Of a DNA stretch of 64,000 nucleotides, positions 36,610 to 44,986 are shown piece after piece. The notes beneath the pieces were generated by a model. That model was not told the DNA's origin. It worked only from the letters and a program-made list of their open reading frames with translations, and did not search any database. Each line of letters opens with the position of its first letter. Positions within the stretch are counted from its first letter, which is position 1. The stretch spans positions 124,001 through 188,000 of the forward strand of contig NZ_CXYV01000001.1 in NCBI RefSeq assembly GCF_001286805.1, given 5' to 3'. Origin of the DNA: Kallipyga gabonensis. GTDB lineage: Bacteria; Bacillota; Clostridia; Tissierellales; Peptoniphilaceae. The position numbers were made by a program, and so were the translations under genes.

Positions 36610-38022
36610 TTACTCTGCACTTGAACTTTCCTGAGGTTTCTCCTCCGGTTGGGAAGAAGACGACTCTTGACCGGAATCTTCACCCGATGAGGACCGGGTT
36701 TCCTCCGAAGAAGCCGGTTCAGAAGAGGCTTCTTCCCCGGTCTTAGGGAGGAAGGGCTTGAGATCAAAGGACTTGGCTTTAGCCGGGTCGACTCGGTCGC
36801 CGGTCAGGGTCTTGACCAGGGCCATGGCCGCCCGAAGCTGGTTATCCTGGTCTAGGAAATCCGGCCCGATCCCCTTGGCTTCCTCATTAAGATCCAGGTC
36901 AAGGTCCGGAGCAATCCCCACCTCATGGATGTGGGTCCCCTTGGGGGTCAGGTACTCGGCCATGGTCAGCTTGAAGCCGCCGCCCTTTCCGGCACCCAGA
37001 GGATAAATGCGTTGAACGATCCCTTTGCCAAAGGTGGTCTTGCCCAGAACCAGTGCCCTATTGTTGTCCTTGAGGGCACCCGTCATGATTTCCGAGGCGG
37101 AAGCGGATCCTTCATTCACCAGGACCACCATGGGTATGCCGATATGCTCCTTATCCGAGGTGGCTACATCTTCCTTCTTCTGCTTGTCCACGGTTGTGAC
37201 GATTTTTCCTTCACCCAGGACATTGTCGGCCATGGTGATGACCATGTCCAGGAGGCCGCCGGGATTGTTCCGGAGGTCCAGGACCAGGTGTTCGGCCCCC
37301 TGGTCCATGAGGGAGCGGAGGGCCTGGTCGAACTCCTCTGCCGTTGTTTCATTAAACTGGGTGACCTGGACATAGCCCACCTGGTCTTCCAAAAGCTTGG
37401 CATTGACCGTTTTGACGTTGATTTCCGCCCGGGTCAGGGTCTTATCCTCGTTTTTCAGGACCCCGGTCCCCTCCCGGCGGATAGTGATTGTAACCTCTGT
37501 TCCAGGGGTTCCCCTCATGGCCTTGGTGGCCTCATTGAGCTCACTGCCCAGATAAGTGGTCCCGTCCACGGCAAGAATCTTATCTCCGGACCGGATGCCT
37601 GCCTTGGCGGCGGGTGTGCCTTCGATGGGGGAAACGACCGTGATGAGGTTGTCCTCCCCCGCCGTCACCACCAAACCGATGCCGGCAAAGGAGCCGGAAG
37701 TATCCTCCAGGAGGGCTTCGTATTCTTCTTTGGTGTAGTATTCGGAATAAGGGTCGCCCAGGCCGGCAAAGAGTCCCTTGTAAATGCCGGTTTCCAGGTC
37801 TTCATCCTTGTAATCGAAGATATAATCCCTTTTGATAATCTTGCTATAATTTTCAATATTTTTTAGAATTCGCTCCATTTCCTGACTTCGGGGCTCTTCT
37901 CCCATGATGCCGGCTAATGGGGTTTCCAAGCGGGAATTTGCTCCCAGGAAGTAGCCGCCCAGGGAGAAGCCCACCAGAAGGATGATGAGCAAGAGAACTT
38001 TACCGATTTTTTTCATGGTCAT
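36610..38022 (-). CDS. S41-family C-terminal processing peptidase
   Basis: Membrane-anchored serine protease that cleaves C-termini of exported proteins. 470 residues: one N-terminal membrane helix (about 7-27), a PDZ domain (about 110-200, with GIGLVVTAGEDNLITVVSPI), and the S41 domain with VLVNEGSASASEIMTGAL holding the catalytic serine, and KTTFGKGIVQ the lysine. The last 45 residues are an unusual Ser/Glu-rich, low-complexity tail (SSEPASSEETRSSSGEDSG). Start of the likely ctp-uvrB-uvrA-plc-fetA-fetB-tadA operon. Confidence 0.92.
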   Translation of the reverse strand: MTMKKIGKVLLLIILLVGFSLGGYFLGANSRLETPLAGIMGEEPRSQEMERILKNIENYSKIIKRDYIFDYKDEDLETGIYKGLFAGLGDPYSEYYTKEEYEALLEDTSGSFAGIGLVVTAGEDNLITVVSPIEGTPAAKAGIRSGDKILAVDGTTYLGSELNEATKAMRGTPGTEVTITIRREGTGVLKNEDKTLTRAEINVKTVNAKLLEDQVGYVQVTQFNETTAEEFDQALRSLMDQGAEHLVLDLRNNPGGLLDMVITMADNVLGEGKIVTTVDKQKKEDVATSDKEHIGIPMVVLVNEGSASASEIMTGALKDNNRALVLGKTTFGKGIVQRIYPLGAGKGGGFKLTMAEYLTPKGTHIHEVGIAPDLDLDLNEEAKGIGPDFLDQDNQLRAAMALVKTLTGDRVDPAKAKSFDLKPFLPKTGEEASSEPASSEETRSSSGEDSGQESSSSQPEEKPQESSSAE

Positions 38023-38088
38023 TACTCCTTATATGGCTCAAAAAGTGCCGTGGCTTTGTCATTTCTGTGTCCATTTGACATATTTACT

Positions 38089-38094
38089 ATTATA
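38089..38094 (-). promoter_or_regulatory. Extended -10 promoter of the ctp operon
   Basis: Minus strand TGGTATAAT: a TGn extension with a perfect TATAAT (38094-38089), 67 bases before the ctp start. No convincing -35 (TTGAAG sits only 14 bases away). Confidence 0.55.
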
Positions 38095-38121
38095 CCATGC
38101 CAAGCCGGCTTCAATCGGTCC

Positions 38122-38162
38122 ATAAGAAAATCCCTCCTTACCGGTAAAGGGCAAGGAGGGAT
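38122..38162 (-). terminator. Terminator after the ABC permease
   Basis: Minus strand stem ATCCCTCCTT / AAGGAGGGAT around a 13-base loop, with a T-rich tail. Ends the 41.8-38.2 kb transcript just before the ctp promoter. Confidence 0.85.
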
Positions 38163-38194
38163 CAGTCGTAAAGACTTTCAAGCCCGGAAGAAAA

Positions 38195-41080
38195 TCAGAA
38201 GGTCTCCCCCTTGATCCAGGCCATGGGATGGTCGAGATCCAGCTTCTTCCTGGCGTAAGCGATGGTGATAAAGACCACGACCACCACCGTACCCACGGCA
38301 ATAGCCAGGGAGGCCCAGGGAATGTAGAAGTTGACGATGTCGGCCTTTTCCTGCATGACCTTGGCCATTCCCAAACAAGCCAGGAGGGAAAGGGGAATGG
38401 CCACAAGAAGGGCCTTGATTCCGTAGTAGGCCCCCTCCACCACCAACATCCGGTTGAGCTGGCGGTCGTCCATGCCCACGGTCTTGAGGATGGCGAAGTC
38501 CCGCCGTCGGAGGATCATGTTGGTGGAGATGGCGTTGAACATATTGGCGATGACGATCAGGCTGATGAAGATGATAAAGAGGGTGGCAAAGACACCGACC
38601 ATGGTGACCATCCGGCGCATGAGGTCCGTATTATTCCGGACATCAATGGTGGTATGTCTTTGCGTATCCTCATCAGAAATCCGCTTGACTTCTTCCATGA
38701 CCCTGTCATGGCTATTTTCCTGGTCGGTGACTGAGATGGCTCCATGGAAGTCCCGGTGTGCCAGGTCTTCTTCCGGGAAGACCTCCCTGACCCTGGACAG
38801 GGGGAAGTAGATGCAGACCTGACCGGCCCCGCCGCCCAAGGGAGCCCGGTCCGTCATGGTGCCCAGGCTCACCGGTTTGGCAGACTCCACCTGGTCCGGG
38901 CTCTTTACCAGGCTCTCCTTTGTTGTGGTATTTTTCCCCTCAAGATCTGGGATATAGGTATAGACCAGGCTCCCCTTCTGATCCTTCCCTAAGATGGCCT
39001 CAACATAGCCCTTCTGGTGGGACAGAGAAAGGATGGAAAGGGTAAGATCTTCTTCTTCCTTCAGATAGGGGGTCTCTTCGGACCGAACCCCTCCCGATTT
39101 CAGGAATTGGTAGGTGATTGTTCGGTTCAGGAGGACTCCCCGAACCTTTCCACTTTCAAAATAGGCGTTGGGGTCCTGACCCAAGGACTGGATATAGGTC
39201 CGGAAGTAGGCATCATCCAGGAAGGCCAGTTTGATTCCTTCTCTCAGGTCTTTTCCCCCGTCCCATTGGGCGAGAAAAAGTTCGGTGTCTGTGTCGACCT
39301 GACTCCCCTCTTCGGCCTGGCGTTTTCTGGCGTCTACCAACTTGTCGTGGTGGACTCCCGGGGGAAAGAGGACATAGGCATCAGTTTGGAAGGAAAGACT
39401 GGATCGGTCGATACCGGGAATGGTCCGGATTTTTTTCAGAAGGTCCTCCTGGTGGGCCAGACCTCCATTCTCCGTCTCCCCCGAATCCTCCTTCCCTTGG
39501 GCCATGAGACCCGGGGCAACATCCCAAAAGTGGTAGGAGATGTCGGCCTGGTTGTCGCCCAAGGAGGCCCGATTCATGGTCGATTGGACTTGACCGATGA
39601 AGGCAGAGGAAGTGACAAAGAGAATGACGGAAAGGGCCAGGGAGAAGACGGTTGCCCGTTGGTGACCCTTCTCCCGCTTCTGGTTCTTAACCGCCAACCC
39701 GCCTTCTACGCCAAAATGCTTGGACCAAAATCCTGAAGTCTTGACTTGACGGGCCTTGAGTTTGACATCCTTCTCCATCCGGAGGGCCTGGATGGGGGTC
39801 ATCTTCATGGCCCGGCGAGCGGGGAGGAAGGCAGAAATGAGGGTGGTCAGGATACAGAGGAGGGCCGCCAGGAGGAGGGGGGCCAGACTGATGACCGGCT
39901 CAATTTGGATGGTTCGACCGGGGAGGACATAGGTGAAGTCCGGGGCCATGGACCGGGCAAAATTGAAGGCCAGGAAGAGGCCCAGGTAACCCAAAACCGC
40001 TCCGAGGAGGACCGCAGGCAGGCTGACGATGAGCCCTTCATAGAGAATGGACAAGAGAATCTGCCGGTTGGTGGCCCCGATGGACCGGAGCATGCCGTAC
40101 TGGCGTGTCCGCTCCATGACGGAAATGGAGAAGGCATTGTAGATCAGGCTGATGGTGGCCAGGGCGATGATGACGATGAGGATGGTCGCCAGGGTCCAAA
40201 TGGCTCGGACTAAAGGCGACCCGGTCACGCTTCCCTGGGTCTGGAGGAGGAATTCATGGTAGTTGATGAATTTGAGGTTCCCGGGCAGGTTCTTGTCCAC
40301 TTGGTTCCAATCCCGGTCGGTCTCCATGGCTTGCTTGATTTTCCCCTCCCGGTCCTGGTAGTCCTTAATGCCCTTGGCCCGGTCTTCAAAGGTGAAAAGA
40401 ACCATAGAGGGCCCCTCTGCCCTTCCCCGGGTCAGGGCCGTATAGGCCGGCATGGATACCGGTTCCAGGTCAAAGGACAGGCGCTGGTAGGTTCCCACCA
40501 CCGTGAAGGTCATGGGCCGGGACTGGACGATTTTTTCATGGCCCGGTTGAAAATCCAGGGGCTCCCGAGCCATATCGTTAATAGCCAGCTGGCCATCGAC
40601 TTCTCTTTTCCCCACGTCCAAGCGGAGGGTCTGACCCAGGTCAAAGGTCACTCCTCCATTGGACTTGAGGTGGTCGGGAAGGAGGATCTCCCCCTCCTTT
40701 TTCGGCATCCGCCCGCTAGTGAGGTTGATGGCCACCAAATTCGGGGCTTCCTTGTCGATGGAAAAGATCCGGAGGTAGGGCTTGTATTCATTGGTCGACC
40801 CGATGTCGGCAAAGCCCACCTCCTTCCAGACGGAGACCTTCCCCTGGTTGGGGACATTCCGGGCCTCCTCCACCTCCCGGTCGGTCAGGCCATGCCAATA
40901 GCCGTGGTAGGCACCTTCGCTTTCCAGGGTGACCCGTTCGAAAAATTTCTGTCCGGAATGGCCGCCCAGGGTGACCGCCGTTAACATGATCATGGAGACG
41001 GTGATGCCCAGGATGGTGACCAGGGTCCGGGTTCCGTTCTTTTTCAGACTCCGCCGGGTGAAGGCAAATAGGGCATTCAT
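38195..41080 (-). CDS. ABC transporter permease with two FtsX modules
   Basis: 961 residues. Eight predicted membrane segments in two sets of four, each with a large extracellular region: first helix about 20-42, first FtsX block about 285-430 (LIYNAFSISVMERTRQYGML), then a helix near 475, second extracellular region, and second FtsX block about 825-950 (ANMFNAISTNMILRRRDFAI). This matches Gram-positive peptide/lipid-handling or bacitracin-type exporters in general, though it is longer than BceB-type permeases and lacks their ten-helix plan. Substrate unknown. Overlaps the ATPase stop by four bases. Confidence 0.88.
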   Translation of the reverse strand: MNALFAFTRRSLKKNGTRTLVTILGITVSMIMLTAVTLGGHSGQKFFERVTLESEGAYHGYWHGLTDREVEEARNVPNQGKVSVWKEVGFADIGSTNEYKPYLRIFSIDKEAPNLVAINLTSGRMPKKEGEILLPDHLKSNGGVTFDLGQTLRLDVGKREVDGQLAINDMAREPLDFQPGHEKIVQSRPMTFTVVGTYQRLSFDLEPVSMPAYTALTRGRAEGPSMVLFTFEDRAKGIKDYQDREGKIKQAMETDRDWNQVDKNLPGNLKFINYHEFLLQTQGSVTGSPLVRAIWTLATILIVIIALATISLIYNAFSISVMERTRQYGMLRSIGATNRQILLSILYEGLIVSLPAVLLGAVLGYLGLFLAFNFARSMAPDFTYVLPGRTIQIEPVISLAPLLLAALLCILTTLISAFLPARRAMKMTPIQALRMEKDVKLKARQVKTSGFWSKHFGVEGGLAVKNQKREKGHQRATVFSLALSVILFVTSSAFIGQVQSTMNRASLGDNQADISYHFWDVAPGLMAQGKEDSGETENGGLAHQEDLLKKIRTIPGIDRSSLSFQTDAYVLFPPGVHHDKLVDARKRQAEEGSQVDTDTELFLAQWDGGKDLREGIKLAFLDDAYFRTYIQSLGQDPNAYFESGKVRGVLLNRTITYQFLKSGGVRSEETPYLKEEEDLTLSILSLSHQKGYVEAILGKDQKGSLVYTYIPDLEGKNTTTKESLVKSPDQVESAKPVSLGTMTDRAPLGGGAGQVCIYFPLSRVREVFPEEDLAHRDFHGAISVTDQENSHDRVMEEVKRISDEDTQRHTTIDVRNNTDLMRRMVTMVGVFATLFIIFISLIVIANMFNAISTNMILRRRDFAILKTVGMDDRQLNRMLVVEGAYYGIKALLVAIPLSLLACLGMAKVMQEKADIVNFYIPWASLAIAVGTVVVVVFITIAYARKKLDLDHPMAWIKGETF

Positions 41081-41766
41081 TGTCTCCCCCTTACCTGCTC
41101 GTCCCGGGTGATGAGACCGTCTTCAATGGAGAGGATCCGGTCGGCCTGGAGGGCGATGGACTCATCGTGGGTGATGACCAGAAGGGTTTGATTGAAGGTC
41201 TTATTGTAGAATTTCAGGAGTTCGATGATGGCCTGGGAGTTCCTGGAATCCAGGTTCCCGGTCGGCTCATCGGCCAAAACAATGGAGGGGGCATTCATGA
41301 GGGCCCGGCCGATAGAAGCCCGCTGCTGCTGGCCCCCGGAGAGCTGGTTGGGGAGGGCGGCTCGGCAGTTTTCCAGACCCAGGGTTTGAATGAGGTCTTC
41401 CAGACGCTGTTGGTTGACTACCCTCCCGTCCAGGGTAACCGGTAGAGTCATGTTCTCTTCCACGGTCAGAACCGGGATGAGGTTGTAGAACTGGTAAACC
41501 AGGCCCACTTCCCTCCGGCGGAAGATAGCCAGGTTTTTATCGCTTTGCTGGTAGACGTCTTGGCCGTTGACAAAGACCTTGCCGCCGGTTGGCCGGTCTA
41601 CCCCGCCGATGGCATGGAGGAGGGTGGACTTTCCGGAGCCCGAGGGACCGATGATGGCCACAAATTCTCCCTTGTTGACTGAAAAAGAAACCCCCGCCAG
41701 GGCCTTGACCAAGTGGGGCTCCTTCCCATAGGTCTTGGTCAGATTTTCAACGCGCAATACTTCCAT
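41077..41766 (-). CDS. ABC transporter ATPase (MacB/BceA-type)
   Basis: 229 residues: Walker [17 protein letters not shown]-loop [13 protein letters not shown], signature [15 protein letters not shown], Walker [14 protein letters not shown] and switch VITHDESIA. The GNLD form of the D-loop is typical of ATPases working with FtsX permeases, as here. AAGGAGG is before the start. Its promoter region (41828-41860) carries a response-regulator-like direct repeat. Confidence 0.93.
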   Translation of the reverse strand: MEVLRVENLTKTYGKEPHLVKALAGVSFSVNKGEFVAIIGPSGSGKSTLLHAIGGVDRPTGGKVFVNGQDVYQQSDKNLAIFRRREVGLVYQFYNLIPVLTVEENMTLPVTLDGRVVNQQRLEDLIQTLGLENCRAALPNQLSGGQQQRASIGRALMNAPSIVLADEPTGNLDSRNSQAIIELLKFYNKTFNQTLLVITHDESIALQADRILSIEDGLITRDEQVRGRQ

Positions 41767-41827
41767 AAATTTCCTCCTTTATGCGGAAATGATCTTATGA
41801 GATTGTCGAAATTCATAATCTGAATCC

Positions 41828-41860
41828 ATGATAAAGGAGGAAAGTGACATCTCGGTGACA
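41828..41860 (-). promoter_or_regulatory. Promoter with direct-repeat operator for the ABC transporter
   Basis: Minus strand TGTCAC at 41860-41855 and 41849-41844, eleven bases apart start to start, the helical spacing of OmpR-type response-regulator sites. TATCAT (41833-41828) serves as -10, with the repeats overlying the -35 position and no consensus -35. The pattern suggests activation by the adjacent two-component regulator. Confidence 0.65.
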
Positions 41861-41885
41861 GATATTAAATAAATTCTCCTAAATA

Positions 41886-41920
41886 AATCATCCCTGGAAT
41901 TGGGGAATTCCAGGGATAAT
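41886..41920 (-). terminator. Terminator after the small membrane protein
   Basis: A perfect 12-bp palindrome ATCCCTGGAATT / AATTCCAGGGAT with loop CCCC at 41890-41917, followed on the minus strand by a T-rich tail (GATTTATTT). It separates the regulator operon from the ABC promoter. Confidence 0.75.
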
Positions 41921-41941
41921 TCGTCTTTCTTATTTATGCAT

Positions 41942-42394
41942 TTATGGCTTTAAGGGATCCTCAATGAAGTGAAAGTCACCCGTCCGGTTATTAAATTCCA
42001 GGTAGCGGTTGCTTTCCGTTCGAAAAACATATCCACCCCTGTAAAAAAGGCTTTGATTGGGGAAATAGCCTTGATTGTCGGTTTCGATCGTCTCCTTGAC
42101 CTCTCCTTGAATTTTTTCCTTGGCTTGAGGAATCGTGTAATTCGGCTTCAAAAACAAGAAGGCTAGGATCAACAATAGGGTGATGAATCCGTAACCCAGA
42201 CTGGCCCGCTGATCTTTCTTTTGGAAAAGCCCGATAACAAGCAAGACCCCATAGGTAATAAAGGGGGGCATTAAGACATCGTAGGCATAGAGAAAAATAT
42301 CCAGAGCGATGAGGATAGCTATGGCAATAATGCATAAAACTTGAATGACCTGCTGAGATTTCGTATTGCCCTTGGGCTTCTGCGATAAGGACAT
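41942..42394 (-). CDS. Small membrane protein, unknown function
   Basis: 150 residues. After a hydrophilic N-terminus come three hydrophobic helices (about 18-38, 42-58 and 68-83), then a soluble 65-residue domain rich in aromatic residues (YFPNQSLFYRGGYVFRTESN). No family recognised. It follows the histidine kinase by 54 bases in the same orientation, with AAGGAGGTGG ahead of the ATG, and is probably co-transcribed with it. An accessory role in sensing is a guess from position only. Confidence 0.7.
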   Translation of the reverse strand: MSLSQKPKGNTKSQQVIQVLCIIAIAILIALDIFLYAYDVLMPPFITYGVLLVIGLFQKKDQRASLGYGFITLLLILAFLFLKPNYTIPQAKEKIQGEVKETIETDNQGYFPNQSLFYRGGYVFRTESNRYLEFNNRTGDFHFIEDPLKP

Positions 42395-42448
42395 TGATGA
42401 CCACCTCCTTCAAGAAAGAATTCACAATCTGCAATTCTTGTCTGGAAA

Positions 42449-43438
42449 TTAAACCACTGACTTATAAAAACGGATCCGGAAAAGGGCGCCATCCTGGTTT
42501 TCCGCCTGGATGGTCCCGTTTTGGGCCGTAATGATGGCCCGGGAAAGGGCCAGGCCGATCCCGATGGAATTTTCGCTGGCCCCTTTTCCTTTATAAAAGC
42601 GGTCAAAAAGATAAGGGAGGTCCTCGCTATCAAAGCCGGGCCCGTCATCCTGGATGGTGATTTCCGTGTAAAGGGTGTTATCCATGCCCCGGATTTGGAG
42701 TTCTCCCCCGGCCGAGGTATGTTCCAGGGCATTTTTGATGAGGTTTTCCAGGGCCTCCAGGGTCCACCGGTAGTCCCCTTCAAAGGAGGCTTCCTCGACC
42801 TCCAGGTCCAGGGAAACGCCCTGGACCTCCAGGGGGATTTCAAAGGACCGGACCGCCTCATCCAGGAGGGGGCGAAGGGGGACGGTGGTTTTCTCGAAGC
42901 GGACGGTCCCGGCATCGATCTTGGAGAGCTTGAGGAGGGATTCCACCAGCCACTCCATCCGCCGGCATTCCTTGGACATCTTTCGGACCAGGTCTCGCCG
43001 CTTGTCCTCGGTCAGGTCGGGGTCCTTGAGGAGTTCCATCTGGATAAAGAGGACGGTCAGGGGAGTCCGGAGCTGGTGGAAGATGTCTTCGATGGCCTCC
43101 TTGAGGACCAGCTTATCTTCCTGGAGCTGGTCCTTTTGCTCATGGAGCTTGATCAGGAGCTTGCGGATCTGGCTTTCCAAGATGGGGACTTCCCCCTCTT
43201 CTGCATCGGAAAGCTGGGGGAGGTCGTCGGCATAGAGGGCATGGTCCAGCTTGTGGGCCAGGTCGGCCAGGTCCCGGTAGTGCTTGAGGCTGAAGGTCAG
43301 GTGGAGGATGACCACGAAGGCCGAAGTCAAAAGGAAGGGAAAGAGGGCTTGAGATCTCGTGGCCAGCAAAACCAAGGTCATGGCCAGGAGGCCGGCCAGG
43401 GAGAGGAAGGCTTCCCGGCGGATGTCTTTGTTTTTCAT
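42449..43438 (-). CDS. Sensor histidine kinase, intramembrane-sensing type
   Basis: 329 residues. Two membrane helices (about 9-28 and 32-52) have almost no loop between them, so sensing must be within or through the membrane, as in BceS-type kinases. Coiled segment at about 85-115, phosphoacceptor H121 in IEDIFHQLRTPLTVLF, then HATPase with N-box LENLIKNALEHT, G1 IQDDGPGFDSEDL, and FDRFYKG. GGAGGG precedes the ATG. Nine bases from the response regulator. Confidence 0.93.
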   Translation of the reverse strand: MKNKDIRREAFLSLAGLLAMTLVLLATRSQALFPFLLTSAFVVILHLTFSLKHYRDLADLAHKLDHALYADDLPQLSDAEEGEVPILESQIRKLLIKLHEQKDQLQEDKLVLKEAIEDIFHQLRTPLTVLFIQMELLKDPDLTEDKRRDLVRKMSKECRRMEWLVESLLKLSKIDAGTVRFEKTTVPLRPLLDEAVRSFEIPLEVQGVSLDLEVEEASFEGDYRWTLEALENLIKNALEHTSAGGELQIRGMDNTLYTEITIQDDGPGFDSEDLPYLFDRFYKGKGASENSIGIGLALSRAIITAQNGTIQAENQDGALFRIRFYKSVV

Positions 43439-43446
43439 GAGCCCTC

Positions 43447-44109
43447 CTAGTCCATCCGGTAGCCGATGCCCCGGACGGTGGTGATGATCTTGGGGTTCTT
43501 GGGGTCTTCCTCCAGCTTTTCCCGGAGGCGTTTGATGTAGACCGAGAGGGTGTTGTCGTTGACAAAATCGCCCGCCAGGTCCCAGATATCCTCGAGAAGC
43601 TGGTTCCGGCGGAGGACCTGACCCCGGTTGGCCAAAAAGGTCTCCAGGAGGCGGTATTCCAGGGCCGAGAGTTCCTCCTCCTTCCCCTTGCGGGTGATGG
43701 TCCCCCGGTCAAGATTGACCAGGACGTCTTGAATTTGGAGGGTCTCCCCCCTCCCCTCCCTGCGGAGGACATTCTGGATCCGGGCCAGGAGCTCCCGGGG
43801 GCGGAAGGGCTTGACGATGTAGTCATTGGCCCCCTCCTCAAAGGTCCGGACCAAAGTTTCCTCCTCATCCTGGGCGGTGAGGAAGATCCCGGGGACCCCC
43901 ATGGTCTTGGCGGCTTCCAGGACCCCGAAGCCGGTCCCGTTTTGGAGGGAAATGTCAATTAAAAGGAGGTCAAAGGGCTCCTCCCTGAGCCGGAGGCGGG
44001 CCTCCCTCTCTCCCCCAACGGCCACGACAAGGAAGTCCTTCCCGGTCAGGTATTCCGTCAGGGAGGATACGATGGCCCCATCGTCTTCTACCAGTAGAAT
44101 TTTGTCCAT
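43447..44109 (-). CDS. OmpR/PhoB-family response regulator
   Basis: 220 residues. Receiver: acidic pocket LLVEDDGAI, phosphorylated Asp52 in LLIDISLQNGTG, conserved lysine in NDYIVKPFRPRELLARI. C-terminal winged helix with EELSALEYRLLETFLANRG and the DNA-contact stretch NTLSVYIKRLREKLEEDPK. Likely binds the TGTCAC direct repeat before the ABC transporter. Expressed from the promoter given next. Confidence 0.95.
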   Translation of the reverse strand: MDKILLVEDDGAIVSSLTEYLTGKDFLVVAVGGEREARLRLREEPFDLLLIDISLQNGTGFGVLEAAKTMGVPGIFLTAQDEEETLVRTFEEGANDYIVKPFRPRELLARIQNVLRREGRGETLQIQDVLVNLDRGTITRKGKEEELSALEYRLLETFLANRGQVLRRNQLLEDIWDLAGDFVNDNTLSVYIKRLREKLEEDPKNPKIITTVRGIGYRMD

Positions 44110-44130
44110 GCTGCCCCCTTTCTTACTTTT

Positions 44131-44159
44131 AGTGTAGCGGATTGGTTTTTTTCTGACAA
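44131..44159 (-). promoter_or_regulatory. Promoter of the response regulator operon
   Basis: TTGTCA (44159-44154), 17-base A-rich spacer, TACACT (44136-44131), near-consensus sigma-A, 22 bases before the ATG's ribosome site AAGGGGG. Confidence 0.8.
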
Positions 44160-44234
44160 GAAAGTCCGGTCACCTATCCCTGGCCGGAAAATCGTGTAAA
44201 ATAAGAAGTAAAAGAAGAAAGGGGGCGTGGGGCC

Positions 44235-44768
44235 ATGAAAATCTGTAACTACTGCGGAAATACCAGCGAGGACGGGGTGGAAGTTTGTTCATCCTGTGGG
44301 TCCAGCGATTTTTCCACCCGCTGCAACCAGTGCGGCACCATCTTTTCCTCCCCCTATTGCCCTCAATGCGGTTTGAAGGCGGGGGCAAAGTCCAAAACCT
44401 GCCCTCGATGTGGCGGAGAATACTTCACCAAGGCCTGCCCCCAGTGCGGTTATACCACAGGCCGGGGAATCTACTCCCGAACGAATGACCCTTATCCTAA
44501 GGCGAATTCTTCCCGCCCCAACTCCTCAGCAAGCCGAAAAGTCACACCCACTCCTCCGGCCAAGCCCCACAGATTTGGAATTACTCTTTTGTGGATCCTG
44601 GGCTGGATCTTCCTCTTCCCCCTCCCCTTAACCATCCTGATTCGGCGGAATGAAAAAATCCAAGCTTCTCGATTCCTCCGGGTCCTATCGACAGCAGTTC
44701 TGGTCGTTCTATGGATGGTCTTCCTCATGGCCGCCTGGGGACAATATTTCCTTGGCCAGCCGAAATAA
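44235..44768 (+). CDS. Zinc-ribbon membrane protein
   Basis: 177 residues of unknown function. Eight CxxC pairs in the first 75 residues pair up as zinc ribbons (CNYCG...CSSCG, CNQCG...CPQCG, CPRCG...CPQCG). A Ser/Pro-rich linker (about 90-115) leads to two membrane helices (about 117-138 and 148-168). Such proteins in Firmicutes are often sensors or scaffolds. Divergent from the response regulator and its own promoter is not clear (TAAAAT at 44197-44202 without -35). Its 3' end overlaps a fragment on the other strand. Confidence 0.8.
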   Translation: MKICNYCGNTSEDGVEVCSSCGSSDFSTRCNQCGTIFSSPYCPQCGLKAGAKSKTCPRCGGEYFTKACPQCGYTTGRGIYSRTNDPYPKANSSRPNSSASRKVTPTPPAKPHRFGITLLWILGWIFLFPLPLTILIRRNEKIQASRFLRVLSTAVLVVLWMVFLMAAWGQYFLGQPK

Positions 44769-44855
44769 GCGGGTTAGGGCTGCCTGCTTGGTGGTAAGCT
44801 CACCCTCATAAATTCGTCGACCAATGTCCAATCTTTTTTCTCTGGAATACGTCAT
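44709..44855 (-). pseudogene. Fragment of a helix-turn-helix protein, probably a transposase start
   Basis: An open frame of 48 codons with a good ribosome site (AAGGAGT, 7 bases before ATG). It reads MTYSREKRLDIGRRIYEGEL and then TTKQAALTR, which resembles the N-terminal helix-turn-helix of IS3-type OrfA or related transposase proteins. After that it runs into the antisense of the zinc-ribbon gene and loses the pattern. Hence a truncated 5' end left by an insertion. The word AGCTTACCA at 44966-44974 is the inverse of TGGTAAGCT at 44793-44801, which may mark an old end. Confidence 0.4.
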
Positions 44856-44986
44856 AATAGGACTCCTTGTCTTCCTCTTTTCTCTTTGTCTCCATTTTAT
44901 ACAATTTCCCTGTATGTGAATGAATAAATGGAGTTAAAAAGAAAAACTCAGGTGTCCAAAAAAAGCTTACCACTACACAAGAGCCC

